A DNA stretch of 64,000 nt from Mycteria americana (taxonomy: Eukaryota > Chordata > Aves > Ciconiiformes > Ciconiidae): assembly GCF_035582795.1 (NCBI RefSeq), contig NC_134372.1, positions 37,095,316 to 37,159,315 on the forward strand, in the 5' to 3' direction. Numbering within the stretch: the stretch's first letter is position 1; each line of letters starts with the position of its first letter. The notes beneath the pieces were generated by a model. It was not told the origin of the DNA. It saw only the letters and a list, made by a program, of their open reading frames with translations, and did no database searches. This document shows positions 1 to 9,239 of the stretch, one piece after another. Position numbers and translations under genes: made by a program.

Positions 1-302
1 TTGACCTCCCCATCACCATACAGTCTTGCTAAAACAAGAATTATTTACGGACAGGACCTAAAAACCACCTCCGTAAAAATGTTCACTAATTGCGAGCACA
101 CTGAATCACTTCAAAGCTTGTATTTATTCCAAGCAGTGTCACGTTTAGCTTAGCTGTTTAACAGCAATCCCCAGTATGAAGAGGGTGGGAGGTAAAGGTA
201 AGGCAGGCTGGCAATGGAGAGCTCTTCATTGGTAAACTCCCACACCAACAAATACAGTGAACTTACGCGATTCCCAACAGCTGTTCTGAATGAAGAAAAG
301 AG

Positions 303-357
303 AGTCATAATTAATAACATGTGTCCTGACAGAATTAATTAATAATTTATAATTAAG
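303..357. promoter_or_regulatory. AT-rich homeodomain-motif cluster in intron 1
   Basis: Several TAAT/ATTA cores, including TTAATTAATAA-type sites, fall within 55 bp, with one TGACAG core between them. Such clusters are common in conserved noncoding elements, but AT-rich DNA also produces them by chance. Confidence 0.3.
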
Positions 358-2070
358 TCTAAAATACGAACTTAGATTATTCTTGAAGAGTCGCACCTTT
401 ACTGCCCGAACAAGCCAGGTAATGGCATTGGCAAAGAGCTTGCAGATATTTTATGATCTTCTGGTAACTCCTTCCCTGCTCTCCCTCCGCCCCCGGGGGA
501 AAAAACCTTTGAACATTTTCTGAGAAATATCTTAAAGTTCATGTTTGCAATGAGAAGTGTTTAAATTCTGCAGATTGGCTCTCTACTGAGATGACCAAAA
601 TATCTTTCAGGAGCAAAATCAGGAAAATGCAGTAGGATGAATCTCGCAGTCTCTGAAATTAAGCTCTACTTATTTCAACTCTTACAGTTCGTTTTATGAA
701 AATGGTAACAAACAATTTCAAGCTCTGACAATGTCCTATTCTGCATTATTATACTTAAGAAAACTACAATACAGTCTCTCGTGGACTATGCTTTAAATCC
801 TTTGAGCCAATTTTCATGCATTTTTTTTAAATGTTGAAATCAAGAAAAATCAATTGCATAAATTTTTTCAATCCTCCTGCTTTAGGTAATGACACACACA
901 CAAAAAAAAAAGCAACGCATCCATTGTTTAGTGGGATTTTTAAAATTAATTTAATGTCTAACTGCAAATGCTGGAAACTAGAATTAATCTGTCTGGATAA
1001 AAAAAGGCTTACAGACATTTAAATGCATGTATCGGGACACTTTATCAACCTAACATAAAATTGTCATCTTATCTTATTATATGACTATTTTATGCATGTG
1101 TCAAAGAATTTAAAAATGAATGCCTGTCTATTCAGTCTAATTACAACTGCATATTATCTGTCTGGATGTACCAGTCCATATCATTGTTACCAAATACAAT
1201 ATATTGTATTCACCTTTCATTTTTAACTTAAGGCTGATAAACCACAATTTGGGCGTAACTAAATTTAAAAAAAAAAAAACAACACACTAAAACACAGAAG
1301 AAAAAAAAAAAATCAGACTCAAACACCTGAGGTAGAATGTTTAGTAAATGATGCTGAAGTATTTCATAGATAAGATAACACACAGATCGCTCTGCAACTA
1401 TGTTATTTTCCGTGCTGTATCATAACCATACGTATACATACACTCTTACCTGACAATGCAACACTTCAGGCATCTTAATACTTGATCTACTAGCAGCACC
1501 TTGTAAATAGGGCTGTATTAAAATTTGACAATCTGTATTTGGATTCGCTAGGAAACGGTCATGACATTGGATTAAAATATGGATTATTACACCATAAAAC
1601 TAGCAGTGCCAAGGTTTGTTCAGAAAGATAACATGTAAGGTTACTTTACGTCCTGGCAAATTATTTCTTTTCATTCACTCTGTACCACCATATGTTTCTA
1701 CATAAGCGTGCACGTAGCACACTTAAAAATCTACCTCACACTTCACCCTCAAGGTGATCTTTTCTATACAGTTTCCACTAATCCTGGAAACAGGGCTGAC
1801 AAAAAGGACCCACTCTAATCCTGCTAACTCACCCTAGCTTCACTGCATTTCCCATAACCCTGCAGCAGTCACAATTCATTCTAATCACTTTACAAAACAA
1901 TCTTTAGTAAAAAGAGGAAAAATGCAGACTTGTAAGCCAATTTAAGAAATAACTGCTGATACATCAGTTATTGACTATTTCACTCCTGCTCATGATAGTG
2001 CTCAAGGCAAAACCGAGAACAAAATGACAACATCAACCGCACGCAATAAACTGTGGCCCAGGAGAGCACT

Positions 2071-2117
2071 GAAGCCCTAATTGACAGCTGTCAAGCTAAT
2101 GGGAGAAATGGCAGCTG
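2071..2117. promoter_or_regulatory. Candidate TALE-homeodomain element with a 14-bp perfect palindrome
   Basis: TTGACAGCTGTCAA at 2081-2094 is its own reverse complement. It joins two TGACAG half-sites tail to tail and creates a central CAGCTG E-box. Known motif preferences: TGIF, MEIS and PKNOX proteins bind TGACAG, and TGIF proteins bind this kind of palindrome. The left half extends to TAATTGACAG, one base off the PBX-MEIS site TGATTGACAG. A second CAGCTG lies at 2112-2117. Binding is inferred. Confidence 0.5.
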
Positions 2118-3545
2118 ATTCTGGAAAATTCTGTTTTCCAGACGGATATTCAGGGGAATATATCAGGCCTTTTTATATTTATGCCCCTTTTTCTTTTTTT
2201 GCATTGTTCCTCACACTTTGCCGAAAAAAAAAAAAAAAGGCAGAGGACAGCCATAACTAATCATTTTGTCAGCTTGCTGCTAGGAAGAATCTCTGTCCAA
2301 CAGAGAAATATGTGGCAGGTTTGGAGGCAAACAACATACCAAGGGCTGACACTGCAAGTACCTTTATAGGTAGTCTACTTTATCGCTACATTTACTTTTG
2401 GGGTATGTATGTAGTTGCAAGCAATTCCCATAAATTAAAGCAAGCATTCAACTTCCTGAAGTCGGAGCTGCCTGGAAACCCGGCTGCACAACCTGCATGC
2501 CATCTTGCATCTGTGTTTCTGTGGTGCGCTCCCAGCCGCGCTCTGGAGGTGCTGATAACCAGCCAGAGCACTGAAGGCCCTGAAAAGTGGAAGCGCTCCG
2601 CACCTCTGAAAAACCCATTTAATGTATTTCAGTATTCACACAGGCCGTGCGCACCTTTTGAATGTAAGCACTGAAGTTGTGAGGAGCCCAAAAAGTATGC
2701 AGCTATCTTTAGGGTTTAAACCCTACTATGTAAGGAAAAAAAAAACCCACCATGGGCCCAAGTTTGTTTGTTTATTTTCCGGAGGGTTGACAACTCAGTG
2801 CGGTTGTCTGGGTCTAAAAAGCAATAATTGTTTTATTCAACTTTAAAAAAATAAAAAGTAAATTAGTTTCCAACAAATCATTAGCTCCCAATCCCTCCTC
2901 AGAAGAGCTTTATATGTATACAAAATATGTATTAAGTCATTTCTGTCAGTAGGAAGTACATTTTCTTGATCTTTTAAATAGGTTTTGAAAAAAGCTGCAA
3001 GTGAAAGCTATAATTTCAGGATAGATAATTACTGTTTGCATGAACAAGACTGGCCTCTATTAATACAGTATCTTAGCTTTCCTAGACAGTAGCCTCTAAC
3101 CAGTAAATACCTTCTTCCTTCTGACTTAAATGACAGAAGTCGTTGGAGCAGCAATTCTGACCATCTTCCTGCTTTAACAGGTGAGGAATAAAACCGCGAT
3201 CCCTGACTCTTCCTCCCAGATTTATCTATGATATTCACCCGAGTCTCAAAGCAAACAAACCGAAATTATCATTTTTCCAGATTCTTGATTCTCAGAGACA
3301 GCTTTAGTCTTCCACAGTGTGGTGTTAACACTTGGGCTAGACATAAAGAATTTGTGCACCTGTCTGTTATGTCTGCGAGCTCTGTGCTGCTGAGAGTTCT
3401 TTGTTGTTGTTATTCTACTCCAGACCATTAAAAGGGCCCTAATTCCTATGACATGATTATCCAGGTACCAAAGCCCATTTGTCACCTGCAGCAGAAAATT
3501 GAGTTAATGCACAACTAAAGGCAACCAGGACTGTGTAATATCAAC

Positions 3546-3656
3546 TTGATTACATCAAACTAGCTGCAAACCTAATTCTGCTGGATGACACTGCGTGGAG
3601 CTTGTCATCTCCAATCATTAAAGCTGTCAGGAATCCATCAGGTTTACAGCTAATTA
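3546..3656. promoter_or_regulatory. Candidate intronic regulatory block
   Basis: This block holds TTGAT-TAC-ATCAA (an inverted repeat with a 3-nt spacer, 3546-3558), a reverse TGACAG core at 3624-3629 and a full TAATTA at 3651-3656, with more TAAT cores around. The sequence is unique-looking. I cannot test conservation. Confidence 0.35.
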
Positions 3657-5411
3657 GGTGAACACTAATGAAGCTGGCAAAACAACTTTTCTTTTTTTAT
3701 GGCTGAGCGGACCTTTCAGTTTGGAGAAAAAAAATTCTCGAGTATTCTCAAGGTTGCTGGGGACTGGATTTCCTGAGTTACCAATCAGCAGACATCTTTA
3801 ATTCTCCCCCCACCACCACCTTTTTTTCTCTCTCAGTACCAAGCAATCAATTTGTCATCACTCTCAGTATGCCACAAAAGCAGTCATGAACCTTGTAACT
3901 CGCAGCTCTGAGGCCAAAAAGAAGGAAAAAAAAAATGTAAGTTTCTTCTGTCTTAAAATAAAATGCCTCATACAGCTCACTTATTTATCTTCATGCACTT
4001 ATCAACAGCATAAATGTTCTTCTTTTTTCACTCTTCTCAAATAAGTAGCCCTTCAGTCATTCTACATCCCCCATATCCATTAGGCAGAGGCATTTTGATA
4101 AAGTAAAGCCAAAGCTAGTGTATGGGAAAGAATGAAAGCACTCACTCTGCCAACTTCTGATTGACCATTAAGCTATTGATGAATGTGCCTGTCAGGAGAG
4201 AGACAATTAAATCAAATATGAAACAAAGTCGTTTTGACGGGTCATTTTGATAGAGCAAAACCATTCTTCCATCTCCTATTAGTCCTGCAGTCAAGTTTTT
4301 GTAATGAATATTTCTTAACTAACCTGTTATTTCTTAGCTGTTTTTTAAGGTGTTAAAAAAAGAAGCCTTCGCTTTAACTGCTATTAGAAAAAGTAACATT
4401 TCCAATGTGACCAATAAAACAGCATTTCAGTGGGAAGCAATTATACACAATACTAAATGTCTAATGTGGCTATCAAAAAGCTAAAAGTTTAAAGAGATTA
4501 CACTTCCGCTAAATATGAAAGATAGATCGCACATCATGGATGAGCCACTTGAGAAAGGAGGGAGGGATGGAGAGTGGTAGAGAGAGAGAAAAAGATACCT
4601 CAGAATGTGTGTTTAGTGCAGAAATGTTTTCCTCCAGCCTACGGAGAGCCCAGCATACAGCACGGTCAAATATGTCAAATACTTGGAAGAGCTAGATTTT
4701 GCAGAACTAAATTAATGTTACAAAATAGAATTTCCTAAGTATTAGGAAAAGTTCACCTTTTCAATTTATTTGAAAAGTGTTACTTGATGGCACGGGCCAG
4801 AAATGCAAAATATTATCGTGAAGTATTTGGCTACGATATTGTTTGCTAGATCGTATCACTACCGTACTGCAAAACTTTCCAAACTTTCTAGCTGTTAGTA
4901 TATGGAGGAAGACTGCCAGAAAGTCTATTTCTCTATTTCAAATAGAGATGAATGCATGTATATGTCAAAGAAGAGAAGAAAGGAAATGTGGACATAGTTA
5001 TTTACAATTTGTATTACTCCCCGAATCCCTTGCTGTTTACTAAATTCAAACCACACCACTCTCAGAAGTTGTCAGACAGCGTGAAAGCACTGGCACGTTT
5101 TTGAATGCCCGTTTTCTAACAACGCCCTACCAAGTTGCGGGACTACCTGCTTCAAGTTGTGATAAGCACAGCTACAAATGCACTACCAATAACGCTGCCA
5201 GAGCCTCTGGAAAACTTCTACGCTCGGCCTCTTGGTACAGAGCCTTCCTTCGTAAAAGGCAAATTACGGTGTTACATGCTGGTCCCTCAGATCTGTCCCT
5301 AACCAAACCCGATCCTGTTCCTCTCCTCCACCTAAGCCAGCCCCATGCCTCTGGAAGCCCTCCTGCATGTGGCTATGTGGCACATCTAGCCAGGAGCCCC
5401 TGAAGTTGTGC

Positions 5412-5535
5412 TGACAGAGAGTTGACAGGCCACGTGTGACGTCACAGAGTCTGGCGTTACCATGGCAAGTGATTTATTGATGTTTATCGGGAATGAATAG
5501 ATCAAAGGCAGCCAGATGACAGGCGATCAATCAGC
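5412..5535. promoter_or_regulatory. Strong candidate enhancer: TALE/HOX, CRE, X-box and TCF sites in intron 1
   Basis: Motifs seen in order: TGACAG (5412-5417); TTGACAGG (5422-5429); E-box CACGTG (5431-5436) sharing its last base with the palindromic CRE GTGACGTCAC (5436-5445); RFX-like X-box GTTACCATGGCAAG (5456-5469); PBX-HOX9/10-type TGATTTAT (5470-5477); FOX-like TGTTTAT (5481-5487); TCF/LEF AGATCAAAGG (5499-5508); TGACAGG (5517-5523); and reverse PBX-HOX TGATTGAT (5526-5533). Three TGACAG cores in about 110 bp far exceed the chance rate of roughly one per 2 kb. The element sits about 1.2 kb inside intron 1. Its function is inferred. Confidence 0.6.
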
Positions 5536-6480
5536 CATCAAATCAAGGATGGCAACAGGCCAAGGAAACCTTTTCCAGCCCACATATCCCCAACTAAGGA
5601 TTACTGTAAAATTATGTGGGGCTTTTTTTTTTACTGTTTTCTTTTCAATTTGGCTTTTCAAAAAAATACTGCTGAAGTTTAACAGGAGATGACATTTCTG
5701 GCATAAGGAAAACAAAACAAACAAACAAAAAACCTCACCAGGACAAAGCCTCGTAAAGTATTTCTAAAAAGAAAAAAAAAAAAAGGAGGAAATTGTAAAG
5801 GCACTATCAGAAACATTTGCCAGTCATTTGACAATACACAGACCCTTTTTATTTTTTCCTTTGGTTTCCTTTGCAGCTTCTCATCTGGACTCATAAATAA
5901 GAAATCAATAGGATTAACAGAAGAGGTTGCCACAGAAAGTGACCAACTAGGTGGGTCTGTCTGTCCAGCAGAGACACCTCCAGTGCAGTACAAGGGGAAG
6001 AGAGAAAAAGATAAAAGTTGAGCAAAGGAGCCAGTTCTGGGCTTGGATCTTCAAGTAACACTGCGGACCCTCCAAATCACTTTGTCCCTACCACTTCATT
6101 CACAGCGTACCATGTATTTATACATATCCTATCTCCTTTTACAGAAAAAAAAAATTAAAAAAAGAGTATTTTCACTGGCTTTCACAAACCATTTGCACGT
6201 GAGGGAAGGGGATGGAGAAGAACGAAGACTACAAGGGAGAGAAGCAAAGTAGGTGCCAAAGTACGGGCTGGAAATGAACAAAATTCGCCTCCTTCCCCCA
6301 CCCCTAGGGTCACACAGATCATACGTGTACATGTAGCATGTGCCTGCACATACCCGCCTGGCTTCCACAAAGTGTTACCCCCAGCACCGAGTCGGGCGAT
6401 GGCGGAGTTAGGAATAAATCAAAGTGGGTACGAAAGTAGGGAAAGGGCTTTCATGCGCCCCCACCCCTGCCACCCCAAGG

Positions 6481-6505
6481 AAAATAAAATAAAATAAAAT
6501 AAAAT
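6481..6505. repeat. (AAAAT)5 microsatellite
   Basis: Five perfect AAAAT units mark the left shoulder of CpG island 1, inside intron 1 about 200 bp downstream of exon 1. Confidence 0.95.
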
Positions 6506-6703
6506 CTCCCAAGCCACACTGTCGTGCCTCCAGACCAAGAGTTGCTCTGCAAAATCCAGGGCATGCAGCGTGCGACCGCGGGGAGCGGGGCAGGGAGGGA
6601 GCCCGGTACAGACCGACGGGCTCAGCCCTCTGGAAAGCGGTTATGAAAGAGACGGAGGAAAGCGAGAGGAGAAACAAACGGCCGGGGAAGGCGGCTCTCG
6701 TAC

Positions 6704-6743
6704 CTGCTGCGCGCCGGGGCGCTTGCTGCTTCCTCCTCGGCAT
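6704..6743 (-). CDS. TSHZ3: TSHZ3 coding exon 1 (first 13 codons plus one base; the rest lies outside the window)
   Basis: Read on the minus strand, this stretch encodes MPRRKQQAPRRAA and one extra base, then meets a good splice donor (CAG|GTACGAG) at 6703/6704. Teashirt genes characteristically have a tiny first coding exon of about 13 residues joined to one very large exon. The N-terminus separates the paralogues: TSHZ1 has Ser at position 12 and TSHZ2 has Lys at position 10, while Arg10 with Ala12 fits TSHZ3. The ATG has A at -3, a favourable Kozak context. Known biology of the family: TSHZ3 is a nuclear C2H2 zinc-finger and homeodomain transcriptional regulator, needed for ureter smooth muscle, brainstem respiratory circuits and cortical projection neurons. 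None of its DNA-binding domains are in this window. The paralogue call rests on only 13 residues. Confidence 0.87.
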
Positions 6744-6901
6744 GCTGAGCTCCTGCGGCCGCCGGCGCCGGCGGGGGGGGGCTGCCTGGGCGCGGGGGTG
6801 GGAAGAGTTGCTTTAGCCCCAGAGATCCGGTGAGCTGCTCCAGTCTCGGCTCGAGGGCTGGGTTGGGGATATATTTTTTGTTGCTGTGCATACACGATGC
6901 C

Positions 6902-6945
6902 GAGGAGGAGGAGGAGGCGGCGGCGGCGGCGGCGGAGGAGGCGGC
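6902..6945. repeat. GAG/GCG triplet tract
   Basis: Five GAG units run into six GCG units, then two GAG and one more GCG-type unit. On the TSHZ3 strand this is a CTC/CGC pyrimidine-rich tract in the probable leader. Confidence 0.9.
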
Positions 6946-6963
6946 ACAGAGGAGAGGACAGCC

Positions 6964-6990
6964 CTGCTGCTGCTGCTGCTGCTGCTGCTG
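6964..6990. repeat. Perfect (CTG)9, which is (CAG)9 in the TSHZ3 sense
   Basis: Nine uninterrupted CTG triplets are seen on the plus strand. On the TSHZ3 strand they read CAG, 221-247 nt upstream of the ATG, so they would lie in the leader if transcription starts above 6990. Confidence 0.95.
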
Positions 6991-7228
6991 GCAGAAGAGG
7001 GGGGAAGTTTGACAAATCGCCCCGGAGGAAGGAGGAGGGGAAGCCCCCCGAAGAGGTGTGCGGGCGGGAGGGCTGGGGAGAGCCCGCAGTCCCCCCCACC
7101 CCACCCTGCGCCCCCGGTGCCTGGCCGGGCTGGCAGATCACGGCATAAAGACGCGGGATTTCTTGGCAGGAGTCGGCGGAGCCTCAGCCTGCGCTCTCCA
7201 CTCCCCGGCTCCCGGCTCGGCGCTGGAG

Positions 7229-7247
7229 CGGCGGCGGCGGCGGCGGC
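7229..7247. repeat. (CGG)6 tract
   Basis: Six CGG triplets on the plus strand (CCG on the TSHZ3 strand) near the upstream end of the probable promoter. A shorter CGG run sits near 7883-7899. Confidence 0.9.
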
Positions 7248-7615
7248 AACAGGCGAAGCTTGAAGGGAAACGAGATGATCGCAGTGTCACTCAAACTAGT
7301 CCGCAAAGAGGGAGAGGGGCACCGCGCTCCCACCGCCTCCCGCCCCGGACGGCACCTTAACTCTTTGCGCATCGCGCCGCCGGACCGCCCGCCGCCGGCC
7401 GGGCACGGCCACGGCGGCGGCCACGGGTCCGCCCGGGGCGGCGGCAGCGGCAGCGGCGGGGCGCCCCCCCCTCGCCGCGCCCCCTCCGCCGCCCAACTTC
7501 GCCCGCCGCCGCCGCTCTCCTCAGCAGCCCACAGCGGCGGAGGGGCTCTGCCCGCCGGACGCCCCCGGGCCGGGCCGGGCAGGGCCGGGCAGGGCAGGGC
7601 AGGACAGCACAGCCC

Positions 7616-7640
7616 GCTCCGCTCCGCTCCGCTCCGCTCC
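7616..7640. repeat. (GCTCC)5 pentanucleotide repeat
   Basis: Five perfect GCTCC units inside CpG island 1. They are preceded by degenerate GGGCC/GGGCA pentamers from about 7568. Confidence 0.9.
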
Positions 7641-8230
7641 CCGCCGGCAGCCCTTCCCTTTCCGCCGCCGCGCACACCCGTTCCCCGCCGGAGCCCCCCC
7701 CCACCCCCCCTCAGCCATCGCCTCCCCGCCACGCCGGGGCACGGGACCCTCCCGGGCCCCCGCCGCCCCCCGCCCCGCAGCCTCTGCCCCCTCCGCCCCC
7801 TCCCCGGCAAGGAGGGCCCGGCCCCCGCCCCCGGCGCTCGAGCTCTGTCCCCGCGGCGCCCGGCCGCCCCGCGAGGTGACAGCGGCGGCGGCGGCGGCAG
7901 CCCGGGCCCCCGCCTCGCCCCGCACCTCGCGCCGCCGCCCGCCCCGGCCCCACTCACCGGCGCGCCGGGCAGCTGGCCGCCCGCCGGCACACATCCAGCC
8001 CTCCGGCTCCCACCTGGCTGGCGCCACAGCCGCCCGGGCTCCGCTTCGCGCCTGCGGGCGGGCGGGTGTCGGCAGCCGCGGGGCCGCTCCGGCCGGCGGC
8101 CGTTAGCGGCGGCGTCTCCGCCGGCTGAGCCGCTGCGCCCTGCCCCGCGGTGCCGCCGGCCGGACGGGGAGCGGGCAGCGGCCGCGCACTCCCGCGCCCC
8201 GCGCGCGCCCGGCTCTTCGGGGAAGATCAC

Positions 8231-8306
8231 TTTTCCCTCTCTTTCCCTCTTTCTGGGGCTTTTTTTTTTTTCCCCCTCTCTTTTGGGGTTTTTTTTTTTT
8301 TTTTTT
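8231..8306. repeat. Polypyrimidine tract with two long T runs
   Basis: C/T-only stretches including two long T runs separated by a C-rich and TTTTGGGG spacer, at the upstream shoulder of CpG island 1. Confidence 0.85.
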
Positions 8307-8605
8307 GGTCCAAGTTCACTGGCGAGCCGCCGCGCTCAGTTCAGCGAGCGCCGGCGGATCGATGTGCTGCGGGTTTGATTGTGCATCCCTGGGCGGCGGG
8401 GCCGCGCACCAGCGGGGAGGGCCGGGGCGGCGCGGGGCGCGGGGGGCGCGCGGGGGCCCACGCCGGCCTCCCGCCTCCGCCGCCCTGCGCGCCCGGGCAC
8501 GGCGGCCCCGCACCCGCACCGGCACCGGCACCGCCGCGCTGCCCGAGGCCGCCTGTGCTTGGGAGGAGTGAAGGAAAAAAAAACAACAAAAAAAGCCAGT
8601 AGCGA

Positions 8606-8645
8606 TTTTTTTTCTTTCTTTCTTTCTTTCTTTTTTTTTTTTTTA
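8606..8645. repeat. (CTTT)n and poly(T) tract
   Basis: A CTTT microsatellite grades into a run of T, just past the end of CpG island 1. Confidence 0.9.
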
Positions 8646-8788
8646 AAGTTCACGGGGAGGAATAAAAAAAAAGGATGATCTCACTTTTACGGTAAGATCA
8701 AAAAAATCTCCACTCGCCCCCATTCTTCGAGATTTGGGATAATTCCAAATACCTGACTAAGTGCAGATGTTGTTGCGTCTTCACATCT

Positions 8789-8795
8789 TATAAAG
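8789..8795 (+). promoter_or_regulatory. TATA-like element, possible divergent (antisense) start
   Basis: TATAAAG lies in AT-rich DNA directly beside a CpG island and is followed by a GC-rich stretch where an initiator would be expected. It would drive transcription away from TSHZ3. This rests only on the motif and its position. Confidence 0.25.
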
Positions 8796-9193
8796 CCGCC
8801 GTGCCGGTCTTTTGCTCGTGCTTTCCTTTTCAAGTTGCAGGAAATTCAAACACTTTACATGAAGGGTGGAGAAGGTTTGGGATTTTTTTTTTTTGGATTA
8901 TTATTGTTATGAGTTGATTATTTTTTTTAAGCTGATCTTTAGGATGAAAAAAAATCGCAGTCGCCTAAAGTCCCCGGGAAATTGCTACTGTTGGGGGAAA
9001 ACGAAACATTTCTTGCAAACAAGAAAATGGTGAGTTGTCAATTGCCGCTTCTGCTGCCAAATTCGCTCAGTTCCATCTCATTGATACTCGCTGGTTGCTC
9101 CTCACAGTTACAGTATCTGCTCACAGAAGGAGCGATCAGATCTACTTAAGAGACGACACCGAGACGTTCCCCCCCTCCCCAAAAAACCCCTCC

Positions 9194-9239
9194 GTGTGTG
9201 TGTGCGTGTGTGCGCGCGTGTGTGCGTGAGTGTGCGCTT
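9194..9239. repeat. Interrupted (TG)n/(CG)n dinucleotide repeat
   Basis: Alternating TG and CG dinucleotides, a purine-pyrimidine alternation that favours Z-DNA, at the edge of CpG island 2. Confidence 0.9.

Larger units (their letters stand above)
1..6703 (-). other. TSHZ3: Proximal part of TSHZ3 intron 1
   Basis: This is the DNA directly downstream of the exon 1 donor on the minus strand. It contains no convincing second exon. It is AT-rich, poor in recognisable transposons, and has several dense clusters of homeodomain and TALE-type motifs (about 300-357, 2071-2117, 3546-3656 and 5412-5535, listed separately). Stretches between those clusters (about 360-2040, 2120-3540, 3660-5400 and 5540-6480) show only short A/T runs and ordinary unique sequence. 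First introns of developmental transcription factors often carry enhancers, which fits this picture. The intron continues past the left edge, so its length is unknown. Confidence 0.8.
6744..7300 (-). promoter_or_regulatory. TSHZ3: TSHZ3 5' leader and core promoter region
   Basis: This lies immediately 5' of the TSHZ3 ATG inside the first CpG island, so transcription of the gene must start here or a little further upstream. The exact start cannot be read. One option is a TATA-like AAATATATCC on the minus strand near 6878-6867, which would give a leader of about 100 nt. The other is a dispersed CpG-type start further up, which would place a CAG run, a GCC run and an upstream ATG (6891) in the mRNA. 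SP1-type GGGCGG boxes are frequent nearby. Confidence 0.65.
6550..8570. promoter_or_regulatory. CpG island 1, containing TSHZ3 exon 1
   Basis: This is about 2 kb of very GC-rich sequence with unsuppressed CG dinucleotides, bounded by AT-rich DNA (AAAAT repeats on the left; T and CTTT tracts on the right). It covers the TSHZ3 start codon and reaches about 1.8 kb upstream of it. Such islands usually mark unmethylated, Polycomb-controlled promoters of developmental genes. Long open frames cross it on both strands, but they are low-complexity Pro/Arg/Ala/Gly translations and were not annotated as genes. Confidence 0.85.
8570..9190. other. AT-rich gap between CpG islands 1 and 2
   Basis: No coding exon is seen. 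It holds the CTTT tract, further T runs (8883-8895 and near 8922) and a TATAAAG at 8789-8795 that could serve a plus-strand transcript starting near 8820. Confidence 0.6.

Noticed and set aside
6704..6743. TSHZ1 or TSHZ2 as the identity of the exon
   Set aside because: TSHZ1 has Ser at position 12 and TSHZ2 has Lys at position 10; the sequence has Ala12 and Arg10, as in TSHZ3.
6641..7141. Minus-strand frames with poly-Gln, poly-Ala and poly-Ser runs upstream of TSHZ3
   Set aside because: They are translations of the triplet repeats in the probable leader. Kept only as possible upstream reading frames, not as genes.
7184..8230. 348-codon open frame on the minus strand
   Set aside because: Arg/Gly/Ala-rich with no recognisable domain, and antisense to an equally long frame; composition artefact.
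7260..8378. 372-codon open frame on the plus strand through CpG island 1
   Set aside because: Low-complexity Pro/Ala/Arg/Gly translation with overlapping long frames on the opposite strand; stop codons are rare simply because the DNA is GC-rich.
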